From Arthrobacter globiformis (GTDB lineage Bacteria; Actinomycetota; Actinomycetes; Actinomycetales; Micrococcaceae): a stretch of 64,000 bases of DNA. Below the pieces are notes generated by a model, which ran no database searches, had not been told where the DNA came from, and saw nothing but the letters and a program-made list of their open reading frames with translations. Within the stretch, counting starts at the first letter, position 1. Each line of letters starts with the position of its first letter. Position numbers and translations under genes: made by a program. The DNA is taken from the NCBI RefSeq assembly GCF_003261175.1, contig NZ_QLNP01000104.1, positions 1 to 64,000 on the forward strand. Reading direction: 5' to 3'. Shown piece after piece: positions 35,482 to 43,278 of this stretch.

Positions 35482-37152
35482 ATGCCCATCCTCAACCGCC
35501 GCCTCAGCAGGACCGCCATCGCCGCCCTGGCTTTGGGACTCCCCGTGGCCTGCCTCATCGTCCCCGCCGGTCCTTCCACCGCCGCGCAGTCGAACCCGGC
35601 CCACGAAGCCGTCGCGCCTGTGGCATCCGGCAACCTCGCCCTTGGCGCCGCAGACTTGCCCGAGCTGCGGACCGCAACCACCCTGGCGCCCGGCCTGACC
35701 CGGACATCGATCACCCGCGGGGCCCCCAACCCGAACCTGCAGTGGACCGCCGAGGTGGCCACCCCGTCGGTGTCCCCCGACCCCGACGCGCCCGCGTCAG
35801 CACTCTCCACTGAGGCGCAGGCCCGTTCGGTGGCCGGCAAGCTCCAGGCAGCAGGCATTCCCGCCCGCATCGAGCATGTCCGGTCCCCGCAGCTGGCCGA
35901 TGCCGGCGGAGACCTCGGCTACCGGGTGCGCGTCGGGCAGTTCCCGGCCAAAGCCGACGGGTCCGCCACCGTCGCGGAGATCAAGGCCGCCGGCTACGCG
36001 TCCTCCGTGATCTACACCGGCTGGGACGGCGACGCTGGCACCAGCGATAACACCCGCGGACAGTGGAAGCTGGAGGTCCTCACCATTGATCCGAAGGTGT
36101 TCCGCGGAGACCTCACTTCCTCCTTTGGCCCGAACCTCCAGGACCGGGAAACCACCAGCCAGCTGGGATCCGCCGCGGGAGCCCTCGCCGCCGTGAACGG
36201 CGGCTACTTTGTGCTGGACCCGAAGGCCGGAGCCCCCGGCGACCCCGCCGGCACCGCAGTCCGGGACGGCAAGGTGCTCAGCGAACCTGTCGGCGACCGG
36301 CCCTCCCTGGTCATTGGCGCAAGGAACGGGAGTTCCATCCAGCGCCTGCACTGGGACGGCTCGGTTACCGCTCTTGGGAACGCCGGAAAACTGGCCCTGG
36401 ACGGCATCAACCGCGTGCCCGGCCTGATCCGGAACTGCGGCGGCACCGACGATACCCCCACGTCCCTGCCGCTGCACGACTTCACCTGCAGGGACGCGGA
36501 CGAGATTGTGGCCTTCACGTCCGAGTTCGGTTCCTCAACGCCGTCCGGCCCCGGGCTGGAGGTTGTTCTGGATGTCCAGGGGGTGGTCACAGCCGTCAAC
36601 ACCATCCGCGGCACAGCTGTCCCTGCCGGCGGGCACACCCTGCAGGCCATCGGCGCGGACGCGGACAGGCTCGCGGGTCTGGCCAAGGTGGGCTCCCGGC
36701 TGCAAGTCGCAACGGACCTCATCAACGGCGACGGCAAGCCCCTTAGGACCGGCGCCACCACCGACGTCGTCAACGGCGGTCCCGTGCTGGTCGAGAACGG
36801 CAGGGAACACGTGACGGCTGCCCGGGACGGCATGGTCCGCTCCGGCGACAGCAACAGTTTCTACTACGGCTGGGTACACAAGCGGAACCCGCGCACCATT
36901 GCCGGTGTCGACGCCGCAGGCCGCACGCTGCTGGTGACCGCCGACGGACGCCAAACAACGTCCCTTGGCCTGAGCATCAAGGAAGCGGCGGACGTTGCCC
37001 GCTCGCTCGGCATGGTCAGCGCCATCAACCTCGACGGCGGCGGGTCCACCACCATGGTCCAGGACGGCCAGGTTGTGAACTCGCCCTCCGATGCCACCGG
37101 TGAACGGCCGGTGGGCGACGCCCTGCTCCTTCTTCCCGGCCGCAGGTCCTGA
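35482..37152 (+). CDS. Secreted SPOR-domain and phosphodiester glycosidase (NAGPA-like) protein
   Basis: 556 residues. Signal peptide (RTAIAALALGLPVACLIVPAGPSTA). Middle part has a SPOR-like repeat (ALSTEAQARSVAGKLQAAG, then YRVRVGQFPAKADG). The C-terminal half is the phosphodiester glycosidase (NAGPA, formerly DUF2233) domain with GALAAVNGGYFV and INLDGGGSTTMV. NAGPA uncovers GlcNAc from phosphodiesters; here a secreted enzyme removing sugars from wall phosphodiesters or teichoic-acid-like polymers is plausible. SPOR domains bind denuded peptidoglycan, which would place it at the wall. Second operon gene. Confidence 0.85.
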   Translation: MPILNRRLSRTAIAALALGLPVACLIVPAGPSTAAQSNPAHEAVAPVASGNLALGAADLPELRTATTLAPGLTRTSITRGAPNPNLQWTAEVATPSVSPDPDAPASALSTEAQARSVAGKLQAAGIPARIEHVRSPQLADAGGDLGYRVRVGQFPAKADGSATVAEIKAAGYASSVIYTGWDGDAGTSDNTRGQWKLEVLTIDPKVFRGDLTSSFGPNLQDRETTSQLGSAAGALAAVNGGYFVLDPKAGAPGDPAGTAVRDGKVLSEPVGDRPSLVIGARNGSSIQRLHWDGSVTALGNAGKLALDGINRVPGLIRNCGGTDDTPTSLPLHDFTCRDADEIVAFTSEFGSSTPSGPGLEVVLDVQGVVTAVNTIRGTAVPAGGHTLQAIGADADRLAGLAKVGSRLQVATDLINGDGKPLRTGATTDVVNGGPVLVENGREHVTAARDGMVRSGDSNSFYYGWVHKRNPRTIAGVDAAGRTLLVTADGRQTTSLGLSIKEAADVARSLGMVSAINLDGGGSTTMVQDGQVVNSPSDATGERPVGDALLLLPGRRS

Positions 37153-37188
37153 AATTTTCCATCCCCTCACATCGACTGGAGAACAACC

Positions 37189-38277
37189 ATGAAGTACACC
37201 AGGCTGCTGACCGCGGCTGCACTGTCCGCCGGACTGGCCCTGGGAACATCCCTCCCGGCCCAGGCAGCGGACACCAACCCCAACGGCGTGGACAACCACT
37301 TCGACCTGCAAGCACACCGCGGCGGACTCGGCCTCACGGTCGAATCAACCCTCGCTTCCTTTGCCAAGGGACTGCAGGTCGGCGTGAGCACCCTCGAGCT
37401 TGACCTGCAGATCACCAAGGACGGCCGTGAAGTCATCACGCACGACCGCAGGATCAGCGGCGAGAAATGCCAGGACACTGCCCCCGTCACCCCGGGGGAC
37501 CCGCGGTACCCCTACGTCGGGAAGTACATCAAGGACCTCACCTTCGCCCAGGTCCGCAGCCTGGACTGCGGCTCGCGGACCCTGGCCAAGTTCCCCGGCC
37601 AGCAGGCCTCGCCCGGCGCCAAGATGCCCACCCTGGCCGAGGTCTTCGACCTGACGGAGCGTTACCGCGCCAGCCAGGTCAAGTTCAACATCGAGACCAA
37701 GGTCGAAGCAGGAGCGCCCGAGCAGACCGCGCCGCGGGAACAGTTCGTCGACGTCGCCCTGCGCGAAATCAAAGCCGCCGACATGCAGCACCGCGTCTCC
37801 ATCGAGAGCTTCGACTGGGGCGCGCTGCGCCTGGTGAAGGAACGCGAACCCGGCATCCGGACCGTCGCCCTCACGAACAAGGACTTCCTGCAGGCCGGCC
37901 AGCCCGGCGCCTCACCGTGGCTGGGCGGCATCGACTCCGACGACTTCGGCGGCGACCTCGTGGACGCGGCTGCCTCGCTCGGCTTCGACGCCATCTCCCC
38001 GGTCCACGGCACACCCCAGGACGGAAAAGTCACCGACGCCGGCTACGTCCCCTACGTGACAGCTGACATGGTGAGCCGCGCCCATGCTAAGGGCATGCAG
38101 GTCATCCCGTGGACGGTGGACGACAAGCCGACGATGCGCGCACTGATGGACGCCGGGGTGGACGGCCTGATCACGGACTACCCGGACAGGCTCCGCGACG
38201 TCATGGCGGAACGGTCGCTGAAGCTACCCAAGCAATACACGCTGGAACCCCGAGCGTCGAGCGCCGCAACCAACTGA
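37189..38277 (+). CDS. Secreted glycerophosphodiester phosphodiesterase
   Basis: 362 residues. Signal peptide ending PAQAA. GDPD signature: LQAHRGGLGLTVESTLASFAKGLQVGVSTLELDLQITKDG, including the H-R and E-x-D catalytic and metal residues and the second H of THDR. Cuts glycerophosphodiesters to glycerol-3-phosphate and an alcohol outside the cell. Follows the phosphodiester glycosidase by 36 bp with GGAG 7 nt before the ATG. Together with PhoD the operon can strip phosphate from lipids or teichoic acids. Confidence 0.92.
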   Translation: MKYTRLLTAAALSAGLALGTSLPAQAADTNPNGVDNHFDLQAHRGGLGLTVESTLASFAKGLQVGVSTLELDLQITKDGREVITHDRRISGEKCQDTAPVTPGDPRYPYVGKYIKDLTFAQVRSLDCGSRTLAKFPGQQASPGAKMPTLAEVFDLTERYRASQVKFNIETKVEAGAPEQTAPREQFVDVALREIKAADMQHRVSIESFDWGALRLVKEREPGIRTVALTNKDFLQAGQPGASPWLGGIDSDDFGGDLVDAAASLGFDAISPVHGTPQDGKVTDAGYVPYVTADMVSRAHAKGMQVIPWTVDDKPTMRALMDAGVDGLITDYPDRLRDVMAERSLKLPKQYTLEPRASSAATN

Positions 38278-38312
38278 CCCTAGTTCCAGCTGTTCAAGCG
38301 TTACAGCTGCTG

Positions 38313-38349
38313 AAAGGCCCTGTTCCGGTTCGCCGGGGGCAGGGCCTTT
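38313..38349 (+). terminator. Terminator of phoD operon
   Basis: Ten-base stem AAAGGCCCTG / CAGGGCCTTT with a 17-nt loop, 36 bp after the GDPD stop, ending in CTTTC. A rho-independent-type terminator; the A-rich left and T-rich right ends fit. Confidence 0.8.
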
Positions 38350-38438
38350 CGCATTCAGCCTCGTTGGTCAAGATGAATGTTGGATGAATGGTCTGGGAAT
38401 CCCGGCCGGGCACAGGGTCCCGTGGCTATTCTTGGCCC

Positions 38439-38855
38439 ATGGTTCTCCAAACATCCGAGGTGCTGATCAATGCACGGTTATCCACAGTGTGGGACGTGCT
38501 CACGGACTCGGGCAACATGGCCGTCTGGAACTCTGGTGTCACGGAAATCGAAGGGGACCTGCGGGACGGTGAAACGGTCCGCATCACCACATTGGGGCAC
38601 GACCGTCCGGTCCGGGCACGGGTCCGGCAGGACACGGGCGAGGTCATGACCTGGACCTCCGAGTTGCCGATGCGGCTGCTCCGGGTCGTCCGTTCATTTA
38701 GCCTCATACCCGTCTCAGGACGGACCCTCCTGAAGGTAACCGTCGAAGCATCGGGCCTGCTCCTGCGCTGGTCCTCGCCTGCCACGCAACAGGATCTGGA
38801 CGATTTCGTGGCCGCGGCCCGGCACCGCGCCGAACTGCTCGACAGGACGTCGTGA
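38439..38855 (+). CDS. SRPBCC family protein
   Basis: 138 residues from ATG 38439. START/SRPBCC fold pattern: SEVLINARLSTVWDVLTDSGNMAVWNSGV at the N-terminus and a C-terminal long helix (QQDLDDFVAAARHRAELLD). Small ligand-binding or polyketide-cyclase-like protein, ligand unknown. Overlaps the next gene by GTGA. Confidence 0.8.
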   Translation: MVLQTSEVLINARLSTVWDVLTDSGNMAVWNSGVTEIEGDLRDGETVRITTLGHDRPVRARVRQDTGEVMTWTSELPMRLLRVVRSFSLIPVSGRTLLKVTVEASGLLLRWSSPATQQDLDDFVAAARHRAELLDRTS

Positions 38856-39571
38856 CCGTGGCGGAGCAGCAACATGTCAGTCCTTTGAAGAGCCAAGCGA
38901 ATGCGCATCCGGAGTGGACCCTGATGTACCGCAAGGGCCTGTCCAGGAAGAAAATCGCCGAACTGGCCCGGGTCAAGGTCTCGGCCGTCACGTCCCACGT
39001 CACGGCAGCCAAGGCCGCAGATCCCGGTCTGAAAGCCGAGCACCGGGCAGCAGTGGACGATGCCGCCAGGAACGCGGCGCCCGGCATCAAACGGCTATAT
39101 CAGCTGCTCGCCATGGTCGAGGCGACGGGCCGTTTCCCTTCACGCAGCGCCGAGGACAAGGCGGAGCGGGAACTCGCCGAGTGGCTTCGGCGCCGCCGCC
39201 GTGATGCGGACGCCGGCATCCTGAATCCTGTCATCGGCGCAGGCCTGTCCGTCCTGCCCGACTGGCGGCGCAAGCCCCGCGAGGCCCGGGAAGATCAGCA
39301 ATGGCAGGACCACCTGCAGCAGCTGGCCGCGTACACGGCCGCCGGACATCCTTGGCCCCGCGCCACTCCCGGCGTGACTGGGCTGGAAAAGGATCTCGGT
39401 GGGTGGCTACGCAGCCAGCGGTATAAGTTCCGCCACGGCGACCTCTCCCCCGCACGCTCAGATGCGCTGGACGCCGCTGTGCCAGGATGGCTCACCGGCC
39501 GCAAGGCAGCGGCAGAACCCTCCGACGACGACGTGGACCAGAGCAGGGCGGGAATGTTCCGTACGCGTTGA
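38852..39571 (+). CDS. Helicase-associated (HA) domain protein
   Basis: 239 residues with GTG start overlapping the SRPBCC stop. N-terminal HTH (LMYRKGLSRKKIAELARVKVSAVTSHVTAA) then two W-L-R/G-x-W-L-R-SQR type segments (ELAEWLRRRRRDADAG and LGGWLRSQRYKFRHGDLSPAR), the three-helix helicase-associated domain common in actinobacteria. Probably DNA-binding; function unknown. Confidence 0.78.
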   Translation: MTVAEQQHVSPLKSQANAHPEWTLMYRKGLSRKKIAELARVKVSAVTSHVTAAKAADPGLKAEHRAAVDDAARNAAPGIKRLYQLLAMVEATGRFPSRSAEDKAERELAEWLRRRRRDADAGILNPVIGAGLSVLPDWRRKPREAREDQQWQDHLQQLAAYTAAGHPWPRATPGVTGLEKDLGGWLRSQRYKFRHGDLSPARSDALDAAVPGWLTGRKAAAEPSDDDVDQSRAGMFRTR

Positions 39572-39621
39572 GGGGCCCCGCCCTGGACATTATCGGCACA
39601 GGTGTGACCTGATCTCCGGCG

Positions 39622-40134
39622 TCAGGGCCGGGACGACGCGGTTAGGGCCGGGACGACAATCACCAAACGGCGCTGGATCCGCGTAAGCCGGGCGGACACG
39701 GACGGCTCCAGCAGCCTGCTGAAGCTGGCACGGGCGCCGTAGCGCGGACCTCCGACGACGATGGCGGAGGCCCCGATGCTGTCGCCCAACCGAGCCAGGG
39801 CCTCCGGGACTGCACCGTTCAGCACGCGGAGGGACCAGGTTTCTCCGGGGCTGCCCAGGACCGCTTCCAGCACTGACCGCACCTCCGCTGCCGGGAACAG
39901 CGACTCCAGATTGGGCTGCGGGTCAATTGAGCCCGCCGTCCTCGTGCTTGCGGCATCGAATTCGGCCAGGTACCCGGACGGGTCCACGAACGCGCAGACA
40001 AGGTGCACGTCCAGGCCGTCCGCGAGTTCGGAAGCGCGCGCAATCAGCCGCTGCGGCGGCGCCCATGGCACGCCGACGATAAGGGGTCCGCGTGTCCACG
40101 CAGAGCCCTCGTCTCGGTCAAAGGGATCACCCAT
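39622..40134 (-). CDS. Universal stress protein (UspA) family
   Basis: 170 residues. Rossmann-like fold with LIVGVPWAPPQRLIARASELADGLDVHLVCAFVD and GASAIVVGGPRYG near the C-terminus; the usual G-x2-G-x9-G-S/T nucleotide motif is only partly present. Cytosolic stress protein, ligand unclear. The start at 40134 is 17 bp downstream of the VOC gene stop, so the two probably share a transcript. Confidence 0.8.
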   Translation of the reverse strand: MGDPFDRDEGSAWTRGPLIVGVPWAPPQRLIARASELADGLDVHLVCAFVDPSGYLAEFDAASTRTAGSIDPQPNLESLFPAAEVRSVLEAVLGSPGETWSLRVLNGAVPEALARLGDSIGASAIVVGGPRYGARASFSRLLEPSVSARLTRIQRRLVIVVPALTASSRP

Positions 40135-40151
40135 CGGATCACCCGATGCCG

Positions 40152-40556
40152 CTATGAAGTGGCGGGGTCCAGGTGCTCGCTCTTGACCTCCGGGTGTGTT
40201 GCGCCCTGGAGAACCCAGCGGTTGCCGTCCGGGTCGCTGAGGAAGGCGAACTGAACCCCGCCCATGTCTTGGACATCGCTGATGCCGGCGCCGCGCTCCA
40301 GCAGTTCGGAGCGCACCGCGTCAATGTCGGGGACGACGAGCTGCAGCCCCTCCAGGCTCCCCGGCGCCATACTGGTCATTCCGGTGCCGATGACGATCGA
40401 GGCGGCGGATCCCGGGGGCGTCAGCTGCACCACCCTCATGCCGGGGATGTGTTCCACATCGTGGTCCAGGACAAAGCCCAGCTTCTCCACGTAGAACGAC
40501 TTCGCCGCGTCCACATCAGCGACCGGCACTTGCACAACTTCAAGGCGCATCTCCAT
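40152..40556 (-). CDS. VOC (glyoxalase/bleomycin-resistance) family protein
   Basis: 134 residues with two beta-alpha-beta-beta-beta units: RLEVVQVPVADVDAAKSFYVEKLGF and the C-terminal GVQFAFLSDPDGNRWVLQ. Metal-binding family of diverse enzymes and drug-binding proteins; no specific role. Just upstream of the UspA gene on the same strand. Confidence 0.87.
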   Translation of the reverse strand: MEMRLEVVQVPVADVDAAKSFYVEKLGFVLDHDVEHIPGMRVVQLTPPGSAASIVIGTGMTSMAPGSLEGLQLVVPDIDAVRSELLERGAGISDVQDMGGVQFAFLSDPDGNRWVLQGATHPEVKSEHLDPATS

Positions 40557-40613
40557 GCGCCCACCCTACCGCCGCCCGGGCAGCGTATACGCTTATTTTC
40601 GTCCCTGACCGGC

Positions 40614-40871
40614 TCAGCTGGCGGACGGGAGTGCCGGCGGTTTCGACTCCGAACGACGCCTGGCAGCCTTGAGGCCACGCTTCCGTGCCAGAACAGCCCG
40701 CTTTGGGACGTGGCTCCTGTGGCTATCGCGCTCCTTCATCCTCAGCGCCTTTCTCTGCTGCCGCCAGGCCCGCCGCGCATCCCGGTTAATCCTGGAGAGC
40801 AGCAGCACCGGAACAGCGAGCCAAAGCAGCGCCACCGCGAACACCAATACGATCGACACCAGCGGTTCCAT
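40614..40871 (-). CDS. Small membrane protein, unknown
   Basis: 85 residues: one N-terminal membrane helix (LVSIVLVFAVALLWLAVPVLLL) followed by a strongly basic arginine- and lysine-rich tail. No strong ribosome-binding site. Probably a real small membrane protein; no function. Confidence 0.5.
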   Translation of the reverse strand: MEPLVSIVLVFAVALLWLAVPVLLLSRINRDARRAWRQQRKALRMKERDSHRSHVPKRAVLARKRGLKAARRRSESKPPALPSAS

Positions 40872-40948
40872 GCAACAAGTTTAGGGGCGTCCACCGTGAG
40901 TGGTAAGTAAACTTATCAATTCGTTATAGGGTGGCCCGTTAGCGCTGG

Positions 40949-41833
40949 TCACCGCCCCAGGACCTGCCGGAGTCCAAACTCCCCCACGGAGAACATCGGC
41001 GGGTTGTCGTCGGAGTTGCTGAGCATCGCGGTGGACAGGACGAGTGCCCAGCCGCGGGCGCGCATCCAGGTGTTCCGGTCCACTGCGGAGCCAAAGGCGC
41101 CGATGAAGCGCTGGCGGGCGCCGGCGTCGAACATCAACCATCCCGCCGCAAGGTCGACGGCGGGATCCCCGGCCCCCACATCGCCAAAGTCGATCACACC
41201 GGCCAGCGACCCGTCAGCGGCCAGCAGAACGTTGGCCGGATGCAGGTCCCCGTGGAGCATCATCGCCGGGCCGTCCCAGACGGGAGCTGCGCAGTACTGC
41301 GCCCATGCCGCCCCCAGCTCCGCCGACTGCGGGTAGCGGTCCCGGTCCGCTAGCCGCTCCAGCACCACCGCGTTCCGATCCATCAGCGGCACCCCGCGGA
41401 CAGGATTCACCGGAACTCCCGTTTCGGCGGGCACGTGGAGCGCCTTGAGAAAGGCGGCCAGGCCGTCAACGGCCGGCGCGCGGTCCGCCGGTCCGGCGTC
41501 CACAGCGGCGGTGCCGGAGACATACCGGACTATGCTCCACGGCCAGGGAAAGTCCGACGCCGGCCGGCCGGCATGGACGGGCACAGGAACCGGAACCGGC
41601 GACCGGCGGGCGATGCCGGGAAGGTACCGCTGCTCGTGCACGATCAGCGGTACTGCCTCGGCCCGGCGGGGCAGCCGGACCGCCAGATCGTCACCGAGCC
41701 GGAAGGTCGCGTTGTCCCAGCCGTTGGCCACCCGCACCAGGGAGCGGCCGGCAAGGTCCGGCCGCTGGTCCCGGATGAGGGCATGGACGACGGCGGCACT
41801 CACCTCCACCGTGGCCGGCGGCATTCCTGCCAT
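40949..41833 (-). CDS. Aminoglycoside phosphotransferase family protein
   Basis: 294 residues, protein-kinase-like fold. Brenner motif HGDLHPANVLL with catalytic D, and VIDFGDVGAGDPAVDLA with metal-binding D. Nucleotide region NATFRLGDDLAVRLPRR. Such proteins phosphorylate antibiotics or, more often in environmental bacteria, metabolites; substrate unknown. Downstream (20 bp) of the IclR gene on the same strand, so it could be a target of its control. Confidence 0.87.
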   Translation of the reverse strand: MAGMPPATVEVSAAVVHALIRDQRPDLAGRSLVRVANGWDNATFRLGDDLAVRLPRRAEAVPLIVHEQRYLPGIARRSPVPVPVPVHAGRPASDFPWPWSIVRYVSGTAAVDAGPADRAPAVDGLAAFLKALHVPAETGVPVNPVRGVPLMDRNAVVLERLADRDRYPQSAELGAAWAQYCAAPVWDGPAMMLHGDLHPANVLLAADGSLAGVIDFGDVGAGDPAVDLAAGWLMFDAGARQRFIGAFGSAVDRNTWMRARGWALVLSTAMLSNSDDNPPMFSVGEFGLRQVLGR

Positions 41834-41853
41834 GGGACCTGCCTTTCTGTCCG

Positions 41854-42651
41854 TTAGTAGACGCTGCCCTCCAGCAGTTCAGCGAGCCGGGCTGCAGCGC
41901 GGCGAAGTTCCGGCACCCCTGCCTGGAGCCCCTCCTCGGTGGCCGCCTCCACCGGGCTGGTCAGGGCTACGGATTCGCTGGGCAGCCCTGACCTGCTGAT
42001 TGCCATCGCCACCGAGAGCACTCCGGTGGCGCGCTCATCGGCCGAGTAGGCATAGTCGGTTCCCGGCTCGGGCAGGCGGGCCTTGAGCTCAGCCAGGCTG
42101 AAGCCGGCCTCTTCGTGCCCTGCTGCCACCGCCCCCTTCACCACCTCCTGGAGATGTTCGTCCGGCGCCCCGGCCAGCAGGATTTTGCCGGCGGCGCCGA
42201 CGGTCAGGGGTAGCCGTTTGCCCAGCGGCATGTCATACCGCAGCGGGGCATCGCCGTCGACGCGGACCACCAGGATGCGCTCAAAACCCAGCCTGGTGTA
42301 CAGGGACGCGGTCATTCCGGTCTGCGCCGCCACCTGCTGGAGCACCGGACGCGACACCGTGACCAGCGGATCGTTCTCGATGTAGCTGCGCGCCGCGGGC
42401 AGCACGGCCGGGCCGATCCGGTACGTCTTGTCGGTCTGACTGACCATGCCAAAATCCTGCAGCACGCGCAGGATCCGCAGGGTGGTGGGAAGGCTCATCC
42501 CGCAGTTCCGCGCCAGGTCGCTCAGCCGCTGGGGCCGGTCGGCCCGCTGGAGTTCGGCGAACACCTCCATGGCCCGCGACAGCGAACGCATGTTGGAGGG
42601 CTTGCCGCCATCGTCCGCTGCGGTGCCGGGCTGCGTATTGGTGACCGTCAT
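41854..42651 (-). CDS. IclR-family transcriptional regulator
   Basis: 265 residues. N-terminal winged HTH (SLSRAMEVFAELQRADRPQRLSDLARNCGMSLPTTLRILRVLQDFGMV) and a C-terminal IclR effector domain (PLGKRLPLTVGAAGKILLA). Divergent from the TctBAC operon; a 17-bp site overlaps its own ribosome-binding region and another lies at the operon promoter. Hence it likely represses both genes until an acid ligand binds. Confidence 0.92.
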   Translation of the reverse strand: MTVTNTQPGTAADDGGKPSNMRSLSRAMEVFAELQRADRPQRLSDLARNCGMSLPTTLRILRVLQDFGMVSQTDKTYRIGPAVLPAARSYIENDPLVTVSRPVLQQVAAQTGMTASLYTRLGFERILVVRVDGDAPLRYDMPLGKRLPLTVGAAGKILLAGAPDEHLQEVVKGAVAAGHEEAGFSLAELKARLPEPGTDYAYSADERATGVLSVAMAISRSGLPSESVALTSPVEAATEEGLQAGVPELRRAAARLAELLEGSVY

Positions 42652-42652
42652 T

Positions 42653-42669
42653 CTTTCATTCTATGTAAC
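42653..42669. promoter_or_regulatory. IclR operator copy 1 (autoregulation)
   Basis: CTTTCATTCTATGTAAC, 15 of 17 positions equal to copy 2 at 42738-42754. It begins 2 bp upstream of the IclR start codon and covers its ribosome-binding region, so binding would block the regulator's own expression. Confidence 0.6.
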
Positions 42670-42690
42670 TTCTACGCGCCGCCACCCCGC

Positions 42691-42719
42691 TTGACAGCAC
42701 CTGTGGGCCGTGTCACTAT
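42691..42719 (+). promoter_or_regulatory. Candidate sigma-70-type promoter of tct operon
   Basis: TTGACA (42691-42696) is a perfect -35 box; 17 bp later CACTAT (42714-42719) is a weak -10 match. The predicted start site falls just before operator copy 2, suiting repression by IclR. Confidence 0.4.
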
Positions 42720-42737
42720 TTCTTCTGACGTAAGAGA

Positions 42738-42754
42738 CTTTCATTCTATGAAAG
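42738..42754. promoter_or_regulatory. IclR operator copy 2 (tct operon)
   Basis: CTTTCAT-TCT-ATGAAAG, a perfect 7-bp inverted repeat with a 3-nt spacer, 19 bp before tctB. Same sequence class as copy 1. Confidence 0.65.
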
Positions 42755-42772
42755 CAATTGGAAGGCATTTTG

Positions 42773-43276
42773 ATGACAACGGAGTCGACCATGACCCAGT
42801 CCCCCACCCGGGCGAGGCCAGCGCGCAGCGTCCTGGCCGGGATCGCCGCCGTCGGGGCACTGGGCGCCTACGTACTTGTCAGCTCGGTGGGCCTCGGCCT
42901 GTGGACCTCGCTGGGTCCCGGCCCCGGGCTGTTCCCGTTCGCCATGGGCGCGGTGCTCGCCGCAATGTCGGTCCTGTGGCTGCTTCAGGAGCTCAAGCGC
43001 CCCAGCACAACGGGTGAAGGGGCCGACGGCGGGCTGGTGCTCGCCGTCGTCGTCAGCCTTGTGCTGCTGGCAGCGCTGCTGGACCTGCTCGGCTTCCAGC
43101 TGAGCATGTTCCTCTTCCTGATGTACCACCTGAAGATCCGGGGGAAGCGGGGCTGGCTGTCCGCCCTCCTGACCGCCCTGGCCGGAAGCGTCGGCGCCTT
43201 CTACGCCTTCAACTACGGACTGAACGTGGCCCTGCCTGTCTCATCTATTCCCGTCCTGAACCTGATCGGACTCTAG
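42773..43276 (+). CDS. tctB: Tripartite tricarboxylate transporter small permease (TctB)
   Basis: 167 residues from ATG 42773 (GGAAGG 7 nt upstream). Four membrane helices, e.g. LAGIAAVGALGAYVLVSSVGLG and LVLAVVVSLVLLAALLDLLGF; the loop GPGPGLFPFAMGAVLA is typical of TctB. Membrane partner of TctA in a secondary organic-acid importer. Its stop is 2 bp before tctA. Confidence 0.88.
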   Translation: MTTESTMTQSPTRARPARSVLAGIAAVGALGAYVLVSSVGLGLWTSLGPGPGLFPFAMGAVLAAMSVLWLLQELKRPSTTGEGADGGLVLAVVVSLVLLAALLDLLGFQLSMFLFLMYHLKIRGKRGWLSALLTALAGSVGAFYAFNYGLNVALPVSSIPVLNLIGL

Positions 43277-43278
43277 AC

